A stretch of 64,000 nucleotides of DNA from Methanocella_A sp049676595 (GCF_049676595.1 NZ_CP187259.1:806001-870000), one strand, 5' to 3'; numbered from the stretch's first letter, positions 24,774 to 34,673 are shown. The notes: a model not told the origin generated them from the letters alone. Program-made: numbers and translations.

Positions 24774-26270
24774 TTGAGTAAAGGGTTAAAATGGATCATA
24801 GCCGGACTGATCTTTGTTATCTTCATCGGCATCTGTATTATCGGTATTACTGTCTTCGGGATTGGAAGTATGGTGTTGTTAGCTGCTTCCATTAATACTG
24901 ATATTACTCCAACGGCAAGTGCTGACACAATGCCTTCAAAACCGGCTGTTTCACCTACTCCTGAAGCATATCCTCCACAAAAACCGTACGATGATAGAGA
25001 TGTTATTCTCTCGGTAAAACAAATCGATTCTAACACTATCTACATAATAAATAATGGCGGATCGGACTCTCCCTCCTTAAAGAAAATATGGGTCAACATG
25101 AACACAGGCGGATATGTGAAGCCAAGTTCGGGCGATGTGACATCCCAAACAGGGTCATATGCTTACTATAAAATCCCCAATAATTCAGTCATTACCATTA
25201 CCGGCGAATTTGATGATTGTAACGCGATATTATGGAGGGGAATGTCATCGACAGCGACAGTAAAACCAACCTTATCACCCACAGTAAGACCAACTTTATC
25301 ACTTACAGCAAATCCGACACAGAAACCAAGTTCAGGCACCACTTCAAGTAATGATTATTATGTGAGGTCGTATAAGTGGTCATTTAAAAAGTCGATATAT
25401 ACCTGGGAGTTGTCTATTCCGAAGACCGCGTATGAATACTATAAAGCCCAGCCTCACAACAGAGAATCTGATTATGCTATGTATGCCATGTCAGACTATG
25501 ATCGACCCTATCTTAAAAGTCTGGCTACTGAGATTAAAAATGCTGCAAGTAGAGATGGATACTCGGAGCAAGATGCCGCTTTGATGACAATCGCGTTTGT
25601 GCAGTCATTACCCTACACTTCGGATAGCGTCACTACAGGTTACGATGAATATCCCCGTTACCCGCTCGAAACATTAGTCGATAATGGGGGAGATTGCGAA
25701 GATACTTCAATACTAACCGCAGCCCTAATAAAAGAGATGGGATATGGGGTCGTACTCCTGGAGTTCCCCAGACATATGGCAGTAGGTATTAAGGGCTCCG
25801 ATAATTATCCCGGAACATATTGGGAGTACATGGGATCTAAATATTTCTATCTGGAAACGACGGGAGATAACTGGAATGTAGGTCAGGTCCCGGGTGAATA
25901 CCAGCAAGCGAAAGCAATAATCTACCCGATGCAACAAATTCCTAAGATAGATCTTAACTTTAACACATCCTATGTGGACTCAGATTATTCCAGCATCTAT
26001 TATCGGGTTCACTGTGATTACAAAAATATTGGCACAGGGACCGCTAAAAATGTCTCCATATACTTTGCCGCCTTAGCTCTAAGCGAAGGCTCGGGTCAAG
26101 TCTGGTCACCAGATCAAAATGTAAATATCGGAGATTGTGTTGAAGGTGGGAGTGGATGGGCTGAAGCCACCCTACGGATTCCGTTGAATAAGCAATCACA
26201 AATTGAATGTGTGGCATATGGAGACAATTTTGAACCGACTATATCAAAAAGTAACATTTTTGATACTTAA
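24774..26270 (+). CDS. Membrane-anchored transglutaminase-like cysteine-protease-fold protein
   Basis: A 498-residue protein from a TTG start. A membrane helix (residues 6-35) is followed by a T/P-rich linker, a beta domain (70-158), a second linker (160-195), and a transglutaminase-like domain at about 200-380. The catalytic triad can be read as Cys308 in DNGGDCEDTS, His334 in EFPRHMAVGI and Glu361 in YFYLETT. The C-terminal 110 residues (LNFNTSYVDSDY...) look like a beta-sandwich of the CARDB/FxLYD type. Archaeal transglutaminase-like proteins are probably peptidases or crosslinkers on the cell surface. No strong Shine-Dalgarno is seen (GGGGATAATTTG). AT-rich, in the acquired-looking segment. 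Confidence 0.8.
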   Translation: MSKGLKWIIAGLIFVIFIGICIIGITVFGIGSMVLLAASINTDITPTASADTMPSKPAVSPTPEAYPPQKPYDDRDVILSVKQIDSNTIYIINNGGSDSPSLKKIWVNMNTGGYVKPSSGDVTSQTGSYAYYKIPNNSVITITGEFDDCNAILWRGMSSTATVKPTLSPTVRPTLSLTANPTQKPSSGTTSSNDYYVRSYKWSFKKSIYTWELSIPKTAYEYYKAQPHNRESDYAMYAMSDYDRPYLKSLATEIKNAASRDGYSEQDAALMTIAFVQSLPYTSDSVTTGYDEYPRYPLETLVDNGGDCEDTSILTAALIKEMGYGVVLLEFPRHMAVGIKGSDNYPGTYWEYMGSKYFYLETTGDNWNVGQVPGEYQQAKAIIYPMQQIPKIDLNFNTSYVDSDYSSIYYRVHCDYKNIGTGTAKNVSIYFAALALSEGSGQVWSPDQNVNIGDCVEGGSGWAEATLRIPLNKQSQIECVAYGDNFEPTISKSNIFDT

Positions 26271-26278
26271 TAATGGAT

Positions 26279-26610
26279 CAACACGATAATACAATTTTAA
26301 AAACTGTTTTATCAGTTCTCTCAATCTCCAGATCCCCATCAATCTGCTGCGTCAGCATTTCGACCAACTGCAGCCCCAGCGTCCCGGTCTTCCCAATCTC
26401 GAACCCCTCCGGAAGCCCGACTCGGTTATCGCTGATCGTAAGCACTATCCTTTCCATCTCTCCGCAGCTCTGCCAGTATCTCGCACTTCCGTCCGTCCGG
26501 GAACGCGTAAGTGTAGGCGTTAGAGACCAGTTCCGTTGTGATAATGCCCAGGGGCACAGCTTTTTAGACGTCCAGGTCCATGGCTTCGATGTTAATCAGG
26601 GGCGAACCCT
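26279..26610 (-). pseudogene. Remnant of a sensor histidine kinase C-terminus
   Basis: On the minus strand this reads the end of a HisKA_2-type kinase like those at 27595 and 30779: VPLGIITTELVSNAYTYAFPDGRK, then a frameshift, then VGLPEGFEIGKTGTLGLQLVEML and DGDLEIERTDKTVFKI. An in-frame stop also lies just before VPLG. The rest of the ATPase and all sensor domains are absent. It is a third, dead copy next to two live kinases. Confidence 0.85.
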
Positions 26611-26726
26611 TCTCATGTAACTATCTCAATATGACAAAATATCTGATAATAATAACCGCAATTTTTAATGCCGGGATGAAAGCTGATTGGGCAACCTAAA
26701 AATAAAAAATAAAAAGTTTAGTATTC

Positions 26727-27383
26727 TCAGGCCGGCATCAGGGTAAAAGTGACGTCCCAGTCCCTGTGGTCGTCGCTGATCACAAGAGATCTAGTCATGT
26801 AAAGGTCGCCGCCGGCATGGTAATAAACTGTATAGGTGCCGTAGTCGAATTCGCCCAGCGACGCGGAGCCGTCTTCGCCAATTTCCACGTAGGTGGTCGG
26901 CAGAGTCGTCTCATCGTCTGCCCAGAGTTCCTCGGGCACGCCGGAGCCTTCAAGTACGCCTGCCTCTCCGATGCTGATCGGATTGCCTAACATGTTTTCG
27001 AGGTGGACGGTTATCGTTCCCGTATTCTTCTGTTCGACTGCCGGCCCGTACTGCTTGTTATAGTACGGCCAGCCATGGATGACCGGGGTGGGGGAGACCG
27101 CCGCCTGAGCGGTCGGCGTCGGAGTGGCTGTTGGTGCCACAGTCGGCTCGATGGTCGCGGTCGGTGTTGCCGCCGGCGTTGCGGTAGGCGTAACAGTCGA
27201 GTTTCCTACTGAGGCAACTACCGGCACACTAGTTGCGGTGGCTGTTGCAGTCGCCGCCGGCGCCGGAGTAGCCGTGGGTGCCGGGGTGTTGTTTTGAGTG
27301 CCCTGCATGTACGCCAGCCCTAATAGCAGGATAATGACGATCCCGATGCACCCGATAATCAGGTATTTAGTATTCTTGTCCAT
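26727..27383 (-). CDS. Membrane-anchored protein with Thr/Ala/Pro linker and beta domain
   Basis: A 218-residue protein. One membrane helix at residues 7-26 anchors it; residues 30-105 are a low-complexity T/A/P/V linker; HGWPYYNKQYGPAVEQ follows; then a beta domain of about 95 residues (GTITVHLENMLGNPISIGEAGVLEG, ASLGEFDYGTYTVYYHAGG, WDVTFTLMPA) resembling a carboxypeptidase-regulatory/Ig-like fold. The order anchor-linker-GWP-beta domain is the same as in the lipoproteins at 16725 and 17503, though the anchor differs (no lipobox). Surface role unknown. It stands upstream of a dead kinase fragment and downstream of a live kinase. Confidence 0.75.
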   Translation of the reverse strand: MDKNTKYLIIGCIGIVIILLLGLAYMQGTQNNTPAPTATPAPAATATATATSVPVVASVGNSTVTPTATPAATPTATIEPTVAPTATPTPTAQAAVSPTPVIHGWPYYNKQYGPAVEQKNTGTITVHLENMLGNPISIGEAGVLEGSGVPEELWADDETTLPTTYVEIGEDGSASLGEFDYGTYTVYYHAGGDLYMTRSLVISDDHRDWDVTFTLMPA

Positions 27384-27594
27384 GAATTCCCTTCCGTGTT
27401 TGTCGGTTGGTAACCAATTACTGTAGAAGGAATGGCCGATGATCAGTAATAAATAAAATGTGTAAATATTGTAATACGTTTAAATAAAATATTTATAAAT
27501 AATCCATTAAAGAGTAATATTATTTTTAGACTACCTTTCTGCAGCGTAAATGGCTGTACTCTTGCTGCTTCTGGCAGGCCAGCATCAATAATCT

Positions 27595-30393
27595 TTAACG
27601 CCCTGAAATAATTCTAAATACTGTCCGCTCCCCTTTCTCAATCTCCAGCTCCCCATCAATCTGCTGCGTCAGCATCTCCACCAGCTGCAGCCCCAGCGTC
27701 CCGGTCTTCCCAATCTCAAAGTCCTCAGGGAGTCCCACCCCGTTATCCCTTATCGTAAGTACAATCTTCTCAGCATCCCTGTGCAGCTCCACTCCTATCT
27801 CGCCCTTTCGCCCCTCCGGGAACGCGTACTTGTACGCATTGGAAACCAGCTCAGTTACAATAATCCCAATCGGCACAGCTCTGTCGATGTCCACGTTGAT
27901 GTTCTCGATGTCCGTCCGCAGCGTTGCCCGTCCCGATGCCTGGCTGTACGAGCGGGAGATGTTGGTGATCAGGCTGGTCAGGTACTCGGCAATATCAATG
28001 TTGGACAGGTCACGGGATTTGTAGAGGTGCTCGTGGACCAGCGCCATGGACTTGATCCGGTTCTGGCTGTCCCTGATCATGTCGGTGTACTTGGGGTCTT
28101 CCATGCCGCTCGACTGTAAATTTAGCAGGCTGGTGATGATCTGGAGGTTGTTCTTGACCCGGTGGTGGACTTCCTTGAGCAGCGCCTCTTTTTCTTTTAA
28201 GGATACCTTCAGCTGCTCGTCGGCACGCTTTCTGTCCGTGATATCGGTGAGCATGGCCAGGGTGGCCATGAACTCTCCCTTCTCGTCGTAGAGCGCCGAA
28301 GCCGAGGCGATGACCCATACCGAGCTTCCGTCTTTGCAGTTTAGCCGGTAGTCGTATTGTTCGCTCACGCCCAGCCTTTTGGCGGCGAGGTTTTTGCGGA
28401 GGGCTTCGTGGTACTCGCTGCCGATGAATCCGTAGGCGCTTTGGCCGTAAGCTTCCTCCGGGGTAAACCCTGTCAGGTCGGACACTTTTTTGTTGATGAA
28501 GACCACCCGGTCCTCTTTGTCCAGTATGCAGATGCCTTCGCCGGCCGTCTCTACCATCGTCTTGTACCTGGCTTCGCTCACCTGGAGGGCTTCTTCGGCT
28601 CGCTTGCGCTCGGTGATGTCCTGCACGATGCCGAACTGTCTGATCGGGGCACCTGTCGGGTCTCTGATCATGGCTTCGGATTCCGAGTAGAGGTGGCGGA
28701 TCGAGCCATCGGGTAGCACTATCCTGAACTCCATGATACGGGTCTGGCCTTCATACTGGGGGGAGCTGAGCTGCCGGTCTACGTAGGCCACGTCTTCCGG
28801 GTGTATCAGTTCTTTGATTTGCCCGTAGCTGAGGGCGCGGGTACTGGCGGGGTAGCCGTAGATTCTGGCGCAGCCTTCCGATACGTGGGCTTCGAAGGTC
28901 TTCAGGTCCCAGTCGTAGTACCCGAGATGGGCGAGCCTCTCTGCCTTTATCCGGTAGAACTCGCTCTTGCGAAGAGATTCTTCGGCCTGCTTGCGCTCGG
29001 TGATGTCCTGGACGATGCCGAACTGCCTGACGGGGAAGCCTCTCTCGTCTTTGATCCTGACTTCGGACTCCGAGTAGATGTAGCGTACCGAGCCGTCCGG
29101 GCGCAGTATCCGGTACTCGATAGGGCGGCCCGTACCTTGTTCAATGTTGGCCCTGATCTCCTCGCCGACGCGTTTCGCGTCTTCCGGGTGTATGGTTCCC
29201 ATGAACTTCTGGAAGGAGACGGTGTCGGTACCGGGCGGAAAGCCGTAGATTCTGGCGCAGCCTTCCGATACGTGGGCTTCGAACTTCTCTATGTTCAGCT
29301 CGAAATAGCCGACGTGGGCCAGCTGCTCTGCCTTAAGCAGGTCGTACTGGCTCCTCATCATCGATTCTTCGCTCAGCTTGCGCTCCGTGATGTCCCGCAG
29401 GACGATCAGCGTGCCCAGGCGCAGCCTTTTTTTGTCCGGCAGGCTGGAGGCGCTCGCCTCGATCCACCTCTGGCCAATAGTGATCTCGAACGAGCGCCTC
29501 AGGGGATCCTCGATGTGCTCGGCAAGGCGGGGCCATATTGCCATCGCCTTTTCTACCTTCTGCCCGACTACCGTGCCGGTGATTCCGAGCATCTGCCTGG
29601 CGGTGTCGTTGATCTTTACGATCTCCCCGTGCTTGTTGAGAACCAGTATCCCGTCTACCATGTTCTCGACCAGCTTTTCGGTGGCCACGGGCATCAGCTC
29701 GAAGATGTGGTGCCGGTAGATGCCCCACGAAACCACCAGGCCCATAATGGCGAAGGCGAAGGGGGTTATGTCGATTCCTCCCAGGGCGTACTGGCCGAGC
29801 TCAGAGGCGATGCTCGACAGCTCTATGAAGACCGTTCCGAGCAGGACTGCGACCGTCAGGTATTTGCTATTCTCGCTGCCACCGATGGCTTTCCTGATCA
29901 GTAGCGCGAGACCCGGGACTACCACGGCAATGGAGTAAAGGACGATGGCCCAGAAGCCGATGCCTTTGTTGTAGATCAACGCATACCCTGTTTCAGTGTT
30001 TACCTGTACTATGCTCGACCATATCAGCCCGTGGTAGTCGTTGGTAAAGACGAGGGCGACGACGATCACCGGCAGCGTCCAGAGCAGGGCGTTCAGTTTC
30101 CAGCTAATCTTGCGGCCCGGGCTGGAGTAGTCTATGGTGAAGAGTAGCCAGAGCGGGAGTATCGCTACGGCGCCCATGTAGGTCAGCCTGGCGAACAGGA
30201 TTTCTGTGCTCATATCGACCGCGGTGTACTCCAGGGCGCCCATGAAGGCCCACTCGGCCGAGGCTGCCATGAGGAGCGCAAAGTATGTGCCGCCGGGGAC
30301 CGATCGCCGCTTCCAGACGTACAGGGTGAGAAAGCCCATTATGGCGGCGGTCGCGAACAGCGTGATCGAATAGAGCGACAGCTCCAGGATCAA
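27595..30393 (-). CDS. 7TM-PAS sensor histidine kinase (HisKA_2)
   Basis: A 932-residue membrane kinase. Residues 1-225 form an N-terminal 7TM histidine-kinase sensor region. Four PAS domains follow at about 235-345, 350-460, 470-590 and 600-715; the second and third are near-duplicates (both contain EAHVSEGCARIYG). The dimerisation/phosphoacceptor segment is HisKA_2 (EVHHRVKNNLQIITSLLNLQSSG), then an ATPase domain (VTELVSNAYKYAFPEGRKGEIG, DNGVGLPEDFEIGKTGTLGLQL). It likely autophosphorylates on His and signals through a response regulator not present here. The TTG start at 30393 is supported by GGAGGG upstream and by alignment with the ATG of the paralog at 32830. Confidence 0.9.
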   Translation of the reverse strand: MILELSLYSITLFATAAIMGFLTLYVWKRRSVPGGTYFALLMAASAEWAFMGALEYTAVDMSTEILFARLTYMGAVAILPLWLLFTIDYSSPGRKISWKLNALLWTLPVIVVALVFTNDYHGLIWSSIVQVNTETGYALIYNKGIGFWAIVLYSIAVVVPGLALLIRKAIGGSENSKYLTVAVLLGTVFIELSSIASELGQYALGGIDITPFAFAIMGLVVSWGIYRHHIFELMPVATEKLVENMVDGILVLNKHGEIVKINDTARQMLGITGTVVGQKVEKAMAIWPRLAEHIEDPLRRSFEITIGQRWIEASASSLPDKKRLRLGTLIVLRDITERKLSEESMMRSQYDLLKAEQLAHVGYFELNIEKFEAHVSEGCARIYGFPPGTDTVSFQKFMGTIHPEDAKRVGEEIRANIEQGTGRPIEYRILRPDGSVRYIYSESEVRIKDERGFPVRQFGIVQDITERKQAEESLRKSEFYRIKAERLAHLGYYDWDLKTFEAHVSEGCARIYGYPASTRALSYGQIKELIHPEDVAYVDRQLSSPQYEGQTRIMEFRIVLPDGSIRHLYSESEAMIRDPTGAPIRQFGIVQDITERKRAEEALQVSEARYKTMVETAGEGICILDKEDRVVFINKKVSDLTGFTPEEAYGQSAYGFIGSEYHEALRKNLAAKRLGVSEQYDYRLNCKDGSSVWVIASASALYDEKGEFMATLAMLTDITDRKRADEQLKVSLKEKEALLKEVHHRVKNNLQIITSLLNLQSSGMEDPKYTDMIRDSQNRIKSMALVHEHLYKSRDLSNIDIAEYLTSLITNISRSYSQASGRATLRTDIENINVDIDRAVPIGIIVTELVSNAYKYAFPEGRKGEIGVELHRDAEKIVLTIRDNGVGLPEDFEIGKTGTLGLQLVEMLTQQIDGELEIEKGERTVFRIISGR

Positions 30394-30778
30394 AGGCTGC
30401 CCTCCTTTCTACAAATAGCGCCCTGCGGGCGAGAATGCGATGGTAAAGCCCCGGGCTCAGGCATCATGTCAGCATTTTTCCGGGTTTCGGAAAACTTGAT
30501 CGACATCAGCCGGGGGAGTAAGATAAGGGTCGCTGACATATTCAATACGCTCGTTTTATATGATCGATGCACTGGCTCACAGGCGACGTGTGGCGATTTA
30601 ACGTCTATCATCTATGCTTTGAGGCCAAACTGGCTTATACTTTTTTATTTCAATTGTTTAACTACTTCCCTGGTGGTGCAGGCAAGATGCCTCGATCGTG
30701 ACCACATCCGTATCTGCCGACCTGCGCAGAGGATTACGCTCGAATCGCAATAGCCTTGACGTAGCTTCTCTCCTATCT
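30394..30778. other. Long upstream region of the 932-residue kinase
   Basis: No gene is seen in this 385 bp. It contains a block (30533-30664) closely related to 32894-33010 upstream of the second kinase. Both have TGACAT-TTC-ATACGCTCGTTTT and GGCTTATACTnTTTnTTATTTCA. The transcript leader would therefore be long, about 200 nt. Confidence 0.6.
30533..30664 (-). promoter_or_regulatory. Conserved promoter/leader block upstream of kinase 1
   Basis: Read on the minus strand, an A/T-rich TATA-like AAAAAAGTATAAGCC (near 30632-30646) is followed after about 90 bp by AAAACGAGCGTATTG. The same two blocks occur upstream of the second kinase. Conservation beyond the core promoter suggests a shared operator or leader structure. 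Confidence 0.5.
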
Positions 30779-32830
30779 TCAGCTCCGTATCGTAATCCGG
30801 AACAGCGTCTTCCCGGCCCTCTCTATTTCCAGCGTACCCTCGAGCTGCTGCGTCAGCATCCCGACCAGCTGCAATCCTAGCGTACTGGTCTTCTGGATAT
30901 CGAAGCCCTGGGGCAGCCCCACTCCATTATCGCTGATCGTGAGAACGATCTTATCCTCCTCTCTGCGCAGTACCACCCATATCTCACCTTTACGGCCATC
31001 GGGGAACGCGTACTTGAAGGCGTTAGACACCAGCTCCGTGACGATGATGCCGACGGGTACGGCTTTGTCGATGTCCAGGGGGATGTCATCGATTTTCGTG
31101 CACAGGGTTACGCTACCTGAAGCGTGGCTGTAGGATCGGGCTAGGTTGCCGGTGAGGCTTTTCAGGTATTCTGGGGTGCTGATGTTGGACAGGCTCTCGG
31201 ACTTGTAGAGGTACTCGTGAACGAGGGCCATGGATTTGATCCGGTTCTGGCTGTCCCTGATCAGGTCGATGTACTTCGGGTCCTCCATGCCGCTCGACTG
31301 TAAATTTAGGAGGCTGGTGATGATCTGGAGGTTGTTCTTGACCCGGTGATGCACCTCCTTGAGCAGCGCCTCCTTCTCTCTAAGCGATGTCTTCAGCTGC
31401 TCGTCGGCCAGCTTGATGTCGGTGATGTCCTGCACGGTGCCGAACTGTCTTACGGGTACGCCGGCGGCATCGGGTATTACCGCCTCTGATACGGAGTGGA
31501 TGTGGCGCACCGAGCCGTCGGGCAGCACGATCCTGCACTCCAGCGAGAAGCCCTTGCCCCGGGTGATCAGGGTGTGGATGTGGGTTTTTACCTGGTCCGC
31601 ATCGTCCGGGTGTATCCTCCCGATGAACGTGTCGTAAGTGACGCTGGCAGTTCCGGCCGGGAATCCAAAGATCCGGGCGCACCCCTCCGATATCTTGGCT
31701 ACCTTAGTCCTCAGGTCCCACTCGTAGTACCCTATGTGGGCAATCTGCTCTGCCCTGGCCCGATCAGCCTCGCTCTTCCGGAGCGACGCTTCGTACTGCT
31801 TACCCGGAGTGATGTCCCGCAGGATGATCAGCGATCCCAGGGACCCTTTACTTCCGTCTTCCAGAGGGGATACTCTCGTATCGATCCACCTTGGCATGCC
31901 ATCATCCCCGCCGATGGTAATCTCGGCCGGTGATCCGCCGCTATTATTGAGGCATTCGGCCAGCAGGGGCCATTCTGACAGCGTTTTGTCCGCGGGCTGG
32001 CCCACGACGGTTTCGGAGACCCCAAACTTCCGGCGTGCGGTGGCGTTGATTTTTACGATCGTCCCGTTTTTATTAAGTACCAGCACCCCGTCGGTCATGT
32101 TCTCGATCAGCTTTTCAGCAGCCACGGGCATCAGCTCGAAGATGCGGTGCCGGAACACTCCCCAGGCGAAGACGATGCCCATGACGGCTAAGGCGAGGGG
32201 CGTCAGATCGACTCCGTACCCGGGGATTAAGAAGTACTGCGAGGTCCCGCTTAGCAGGAGCACGATGATGGCACCGAGCAGGAGCGACGCGGGCCGGGGG
32301 TAGTTTTTATCGCCGGTGCGCAGGGCTTTCCAGAACAGCAGCAGAAAGCCCGGGGTAGTGATGGCGAACGAGTAAAGCGTGATGGCCCACGCAGCTATAC
32401 CTCGGTTAAAGATCAGCGTATCTCCGTACCCGCTGTAAGCCGGCAGTATGCTCGACCATATAAGCCAGTGGTACTCGTTGGTCACCGTGAGCACGGCGGC
32501 GATAGCAGGCAGTGTCCAGAGCAGCAGGTTCATTTTGCCGTCGACGCGACGGTCGGGATAGCAGTACTCCAGCGCGAACAGGAGCCACAGCGGAGGTATG
32601 GACACCCCACCAGCGAAGGCCATCTTGGCGAAGATGATCTTGGTGCTTATTTCTGTCGCAGAATATTCAAGGGCGCTGACCAGTACCCATCCGCTCATCA
32701 GCGCCATGAGGAGCGAGAAATAGGTGCCTCCCGGAACCGAACGCCGCTTCCAGACGTACGCGGCTAGGATGCACAAGATTATGGCGGTCGCTAACATCGT
32801 GACCGAATAGTAGGACAGCTGCAGGATCAT
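30779..32830 (-). CDS. 7TM-PAS sensor histidine kinase (HisKA_2), paralog
   Basis: A 683-residue paralog of the upstream-coded 932-residue kinase. Residues 1-225 are the 7TM sensor; two PAS domains lie at about 230-340 and 350-460 (the second contains KISEGCARIFGFPAGTASVTYDTF); HisKA_2 (EVHHRVKNNLQIITSLLNLQSSG) and the ATPase domain (VTELVSNAFKYAFPDGRKGEIW, DNGVGLPQGFDIQKTSTLGLQL) complete it. It has two PAS domains fewer than its paralog, so the copies differ by gain or loss of PAS units. The ATG start is preceded by GGAGGG. It probably senses a membrane or redox signal; the response regulator is unknown. Confidence 0.9.
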   Translation of the reverse strand: MILQLSYYSVTMLATAIILCILAAYVWKRRSVPGGTYFSLLMALMSGWVLVSALEYSATEISTKIIFAKMAFAGGVSIPPLWLLFALEYCYPDRRVDGKMNLLLWTLPAIAAVLTVTNEYHWLIWSSILPAYSGYGDTLIFNRGIAAWAITLYSFAITTPGFLLLFWKALRTGDKNYPRPASLLLGAIIVLLLSGTSQYFLIPGYGVDLTPLALAVMGIVFAWGVFRHRIFELMPVAAEKLIENMTDGVLVLNKNGTIVKINATARRKFGVSETVVGQPADKTLSEWPLLAECLNNSGGSPAEITIGGDDGMPRWIDTRVSPLEDGSKGSLGSLIILRDITPGKQYEASLRKSEADRARAEQIAHIGYYEWDLRTKVAKISEGCARIFGFPAGTASVTYDTFIGRIHPDDADQVKTHIHTLITRGKGFSLECRIVLPDGSVRHIHSVSEAVIPDAAGVPVRQFGTVQDITDIKLADEQLKTSLREKEALLKEVHHRVKNNLQIITSLLNLQSSGMEDPKYIDLIRDSQNRIKSMALVHEYLYKSESLSNISTPEYLKSLTGNLARSYSHASGSVTLCTKIDDIPLDIDKAVPVGIIVTELVSNAFKYAFPDGRKGEIWVVLRREEDKIVLTISDNGVGLPQGFDIQKTSTLGLQLVGMLTQQLEGTLEIERAGKTLFRITIRS

Positions 32831-32893
32831 AAGCGACCCTCCGGTATGCTTACGATGCCCCGCTCAGGCAAAAGTCCGGCACACGTGAGAAGG

Positions 32894-33010
32894 AGTGACA
32901 TTTTTCATACGCTCGTTTTTCTCGGACACTTTAAGCAAGTCGATTTAACACTTGTTTAATCTGCTGTAGGTCGTATGGGCTTATACTCTTTGTTATTTCA
33001 GTTATCTAAT
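32894..33010 (-). promoter_or_regulatory. Conserved promoter/leader block upstream of kinase 2
   Basis: This is the counterpart of 30533-30664: TGACATTTTTCATACGCTCG near the gene, and GGCTTATACTCTTTGTTATT (+ strand) farther out. It lies 60-180 bp upstream of the kinase start. Confidence 0.5.
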
Positions 33011-33066
33011 TATTCGGATAATAGCACGGCCTTTGTCTTTCAATTTGCCCGGGTTTCCCGCCTCTT

Positions 33067-34407
33067 TTAATGTAGCATGAGCACGGCGATGATCCCGCCC
33101 GATATTACCATGGCCAGCGCCATGAAGATCGTGTATGCTCCGAATTTTTTCGTGCCGAAGTAGTAGGCGTATACTATCCTGATGCCCAGGTTTACGAACA
33201 CCGCGATCAGGATCGCCACGACGGCTACTACCGGCCCGATCGTGTTATTCGAAGCTAACTGCGAGGCCGAGATCGTCACCGCGTCCACGTCGGCCAGCCC
33301 GGCGAACAGCGAGGTGATGTACAGGCCGTAGGTGCCGAAGTAGTTAGCCGCGAACTTGGAGACGAAGAGGATGATGGTGATCAGCGCGCCGAAGGTCAGC
33401 GCGGGCTTGATGCTGAACGGGCTGCCGAGCCGCAGGGTCTGGCCCTGGTGAGTAATACGGTTGCTCTGGAGGTAGAAGTACGAGGCCACGAGCAGGCCCA
33501 CGACTACCATGACGCCGAAGGGTATGTACACGTAGTACAGCAGGCTCGGGAAGAAGACCAGGACGATGAACGCCACCCTGATCAGCATGACGGTGTTCGC
33601 GAGCGTCGCCGCCACCATCGCCTCGTTTTCCAGGCCGTCTGCCTGCCTGGTGTTCGCGCCCATGCTCGTGGTTACCGCGGTGCTCGACGCCATGCCGCCT
33701 ACTATGCCTGTCAGCGCCAGCCCGGCTGTGGTGCCGAACCACTTGACGAGGAAGTAGCCGATGTAGCTGATGCCCGAGATGAAGACCACGATGAGCCAGA
33801 TCTGGTGGGGGTTGATGATGTCGGGCAGTCCATACTGCGGCAGGCCGAAGGACTGGTCGGGCAGGATCGGCAGTATGACTACAGCGATCAAGGCGAACAA
33901 CAGCGAGTCGTAGAACTCTGTCTTGGGTATCTTGTGGGTGAACTCGTGCAGCTGCTGCTTGAACGCCAGCAGGATAGCCACGATAACAGTCAGGATAATG
34001 GCGACTTCAGGGTTGAAGAAGGTGAGGCCGCCCATGAGGAAGGTCACGATCACGCTGAACTCGGTGGTGATGCCCAGGTGCGGGTGCATCCCGGTCGACC
34101 GGAAGTAGGCGATGCTCAGCAGGGCCATGATGGCGAGCAGTACCACGCCGAAGATGAAGTACCCGTTCTGGGCGAATCCCAGCGGGCCACCTCCGTTCAC
34201 CCCTATGCTGCTGGATGCGAGGTAGGCTGACAGGCCCCCCGCCAGCCCCGCCAGCCCGAAAGTCCGCAGGCCGGCAAATTTCACGTTGGTCAGCTTCTCC
34301 TGCGCGATCTCCCTCTCGAAGCCTATGATCAGGCCGATGGCCAGTGCTATCAGCAGTTTCCACAGGGGATCGAGAGCGGGGGAGAGGTAGGGTGTGAAAT
34401 CGACCAT
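33067..34407 (-). CDS. MgtC/SapB-DUF4010 membrane protein
   Basis: A 446-residue membrane protein with about 12 hydrophobic helices. Residues 15-140 match the MgtC/SapB domain (LIALAIGLIIGFEREIAQE, LRTFGLAGLAGGLSAYL); residues 190-430 match DUF4010 (LALTGIVGGMASSTAVTTSMG, SLFAGLADVDAVTISASQLA). Fusions of the two are widespread in bacteria and archaea. MgtC is tied to magnesium limitation and membrane potential in pathogens, but transport by DUF4010 proteins is not proven. The gene is separate from the kinase genes, and no regulator adjoins it. Confidence 0.85.
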   Translation of the reverse strand: MVDFTPYLSPALDPLWKLLIALAIGLIIGFEREIAQEKLTNVKFAGLRTFGLAGLAGGLSAYLASSSIGVNGGGPLGFAQNGYFIFGVVLLAIMALLSIAYFRSTGMHPHLGITTEFSVIVTFLMGGLTFFNPEVAIILTVIVAILLAFKQQLHEFTHKIPKTEFYDSLLFALIAVVILPILPDQSFGLPQYGLPDIINPHQIWLIVVFISGISYIGYFLVKWFGTTAGLALTGIVGGMASSTAVTTSMGANTRQADGLENEAMVAATLANTVMLIRVAFIVLVFFPSLLYYVYIPFGVMVVVGLLVASYFYLQSNRITHQGQTLRLGSPFSIKPALTFGALITIILFVSKFAANYFGTYGLYITSLFAGLADVDAVTISASQLASNNTIGPVVAVVAILIAVFVNLGIRIVYAYYFGTKKFGAYTIFMALAMVISGGIIAVLMLH

Positions 34408-34673
34408 CTGTACTCTTTTTGCATATGATGAAATAAATACGTTCTTCTGGCATTAAATAAAAAGGGCATGGCTGGCATGTAGTATCGGTGTCGGGCTAGC
34501 ATAGCAGATTCTATAATCTGTCGCATGCATGAGGACGCCTGTGCAAGCGAAATAATATAGAATTTATTCACTATTTAGCAAATTAAGGCAATACTATTAT
34601 CGAATATACGAAAAAGCATTTATACTCCTGAAACAAGCTATTATTGAGGGGGGTTTTAGGAGGAAAAACAAAA

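Noticed and set aside
28801..29904. A 367-codon frame opposite the first histidine kinase
   Set aside because: It is a reverse-strand shadow of the PAS region. The kinase frame has all expected motifs.
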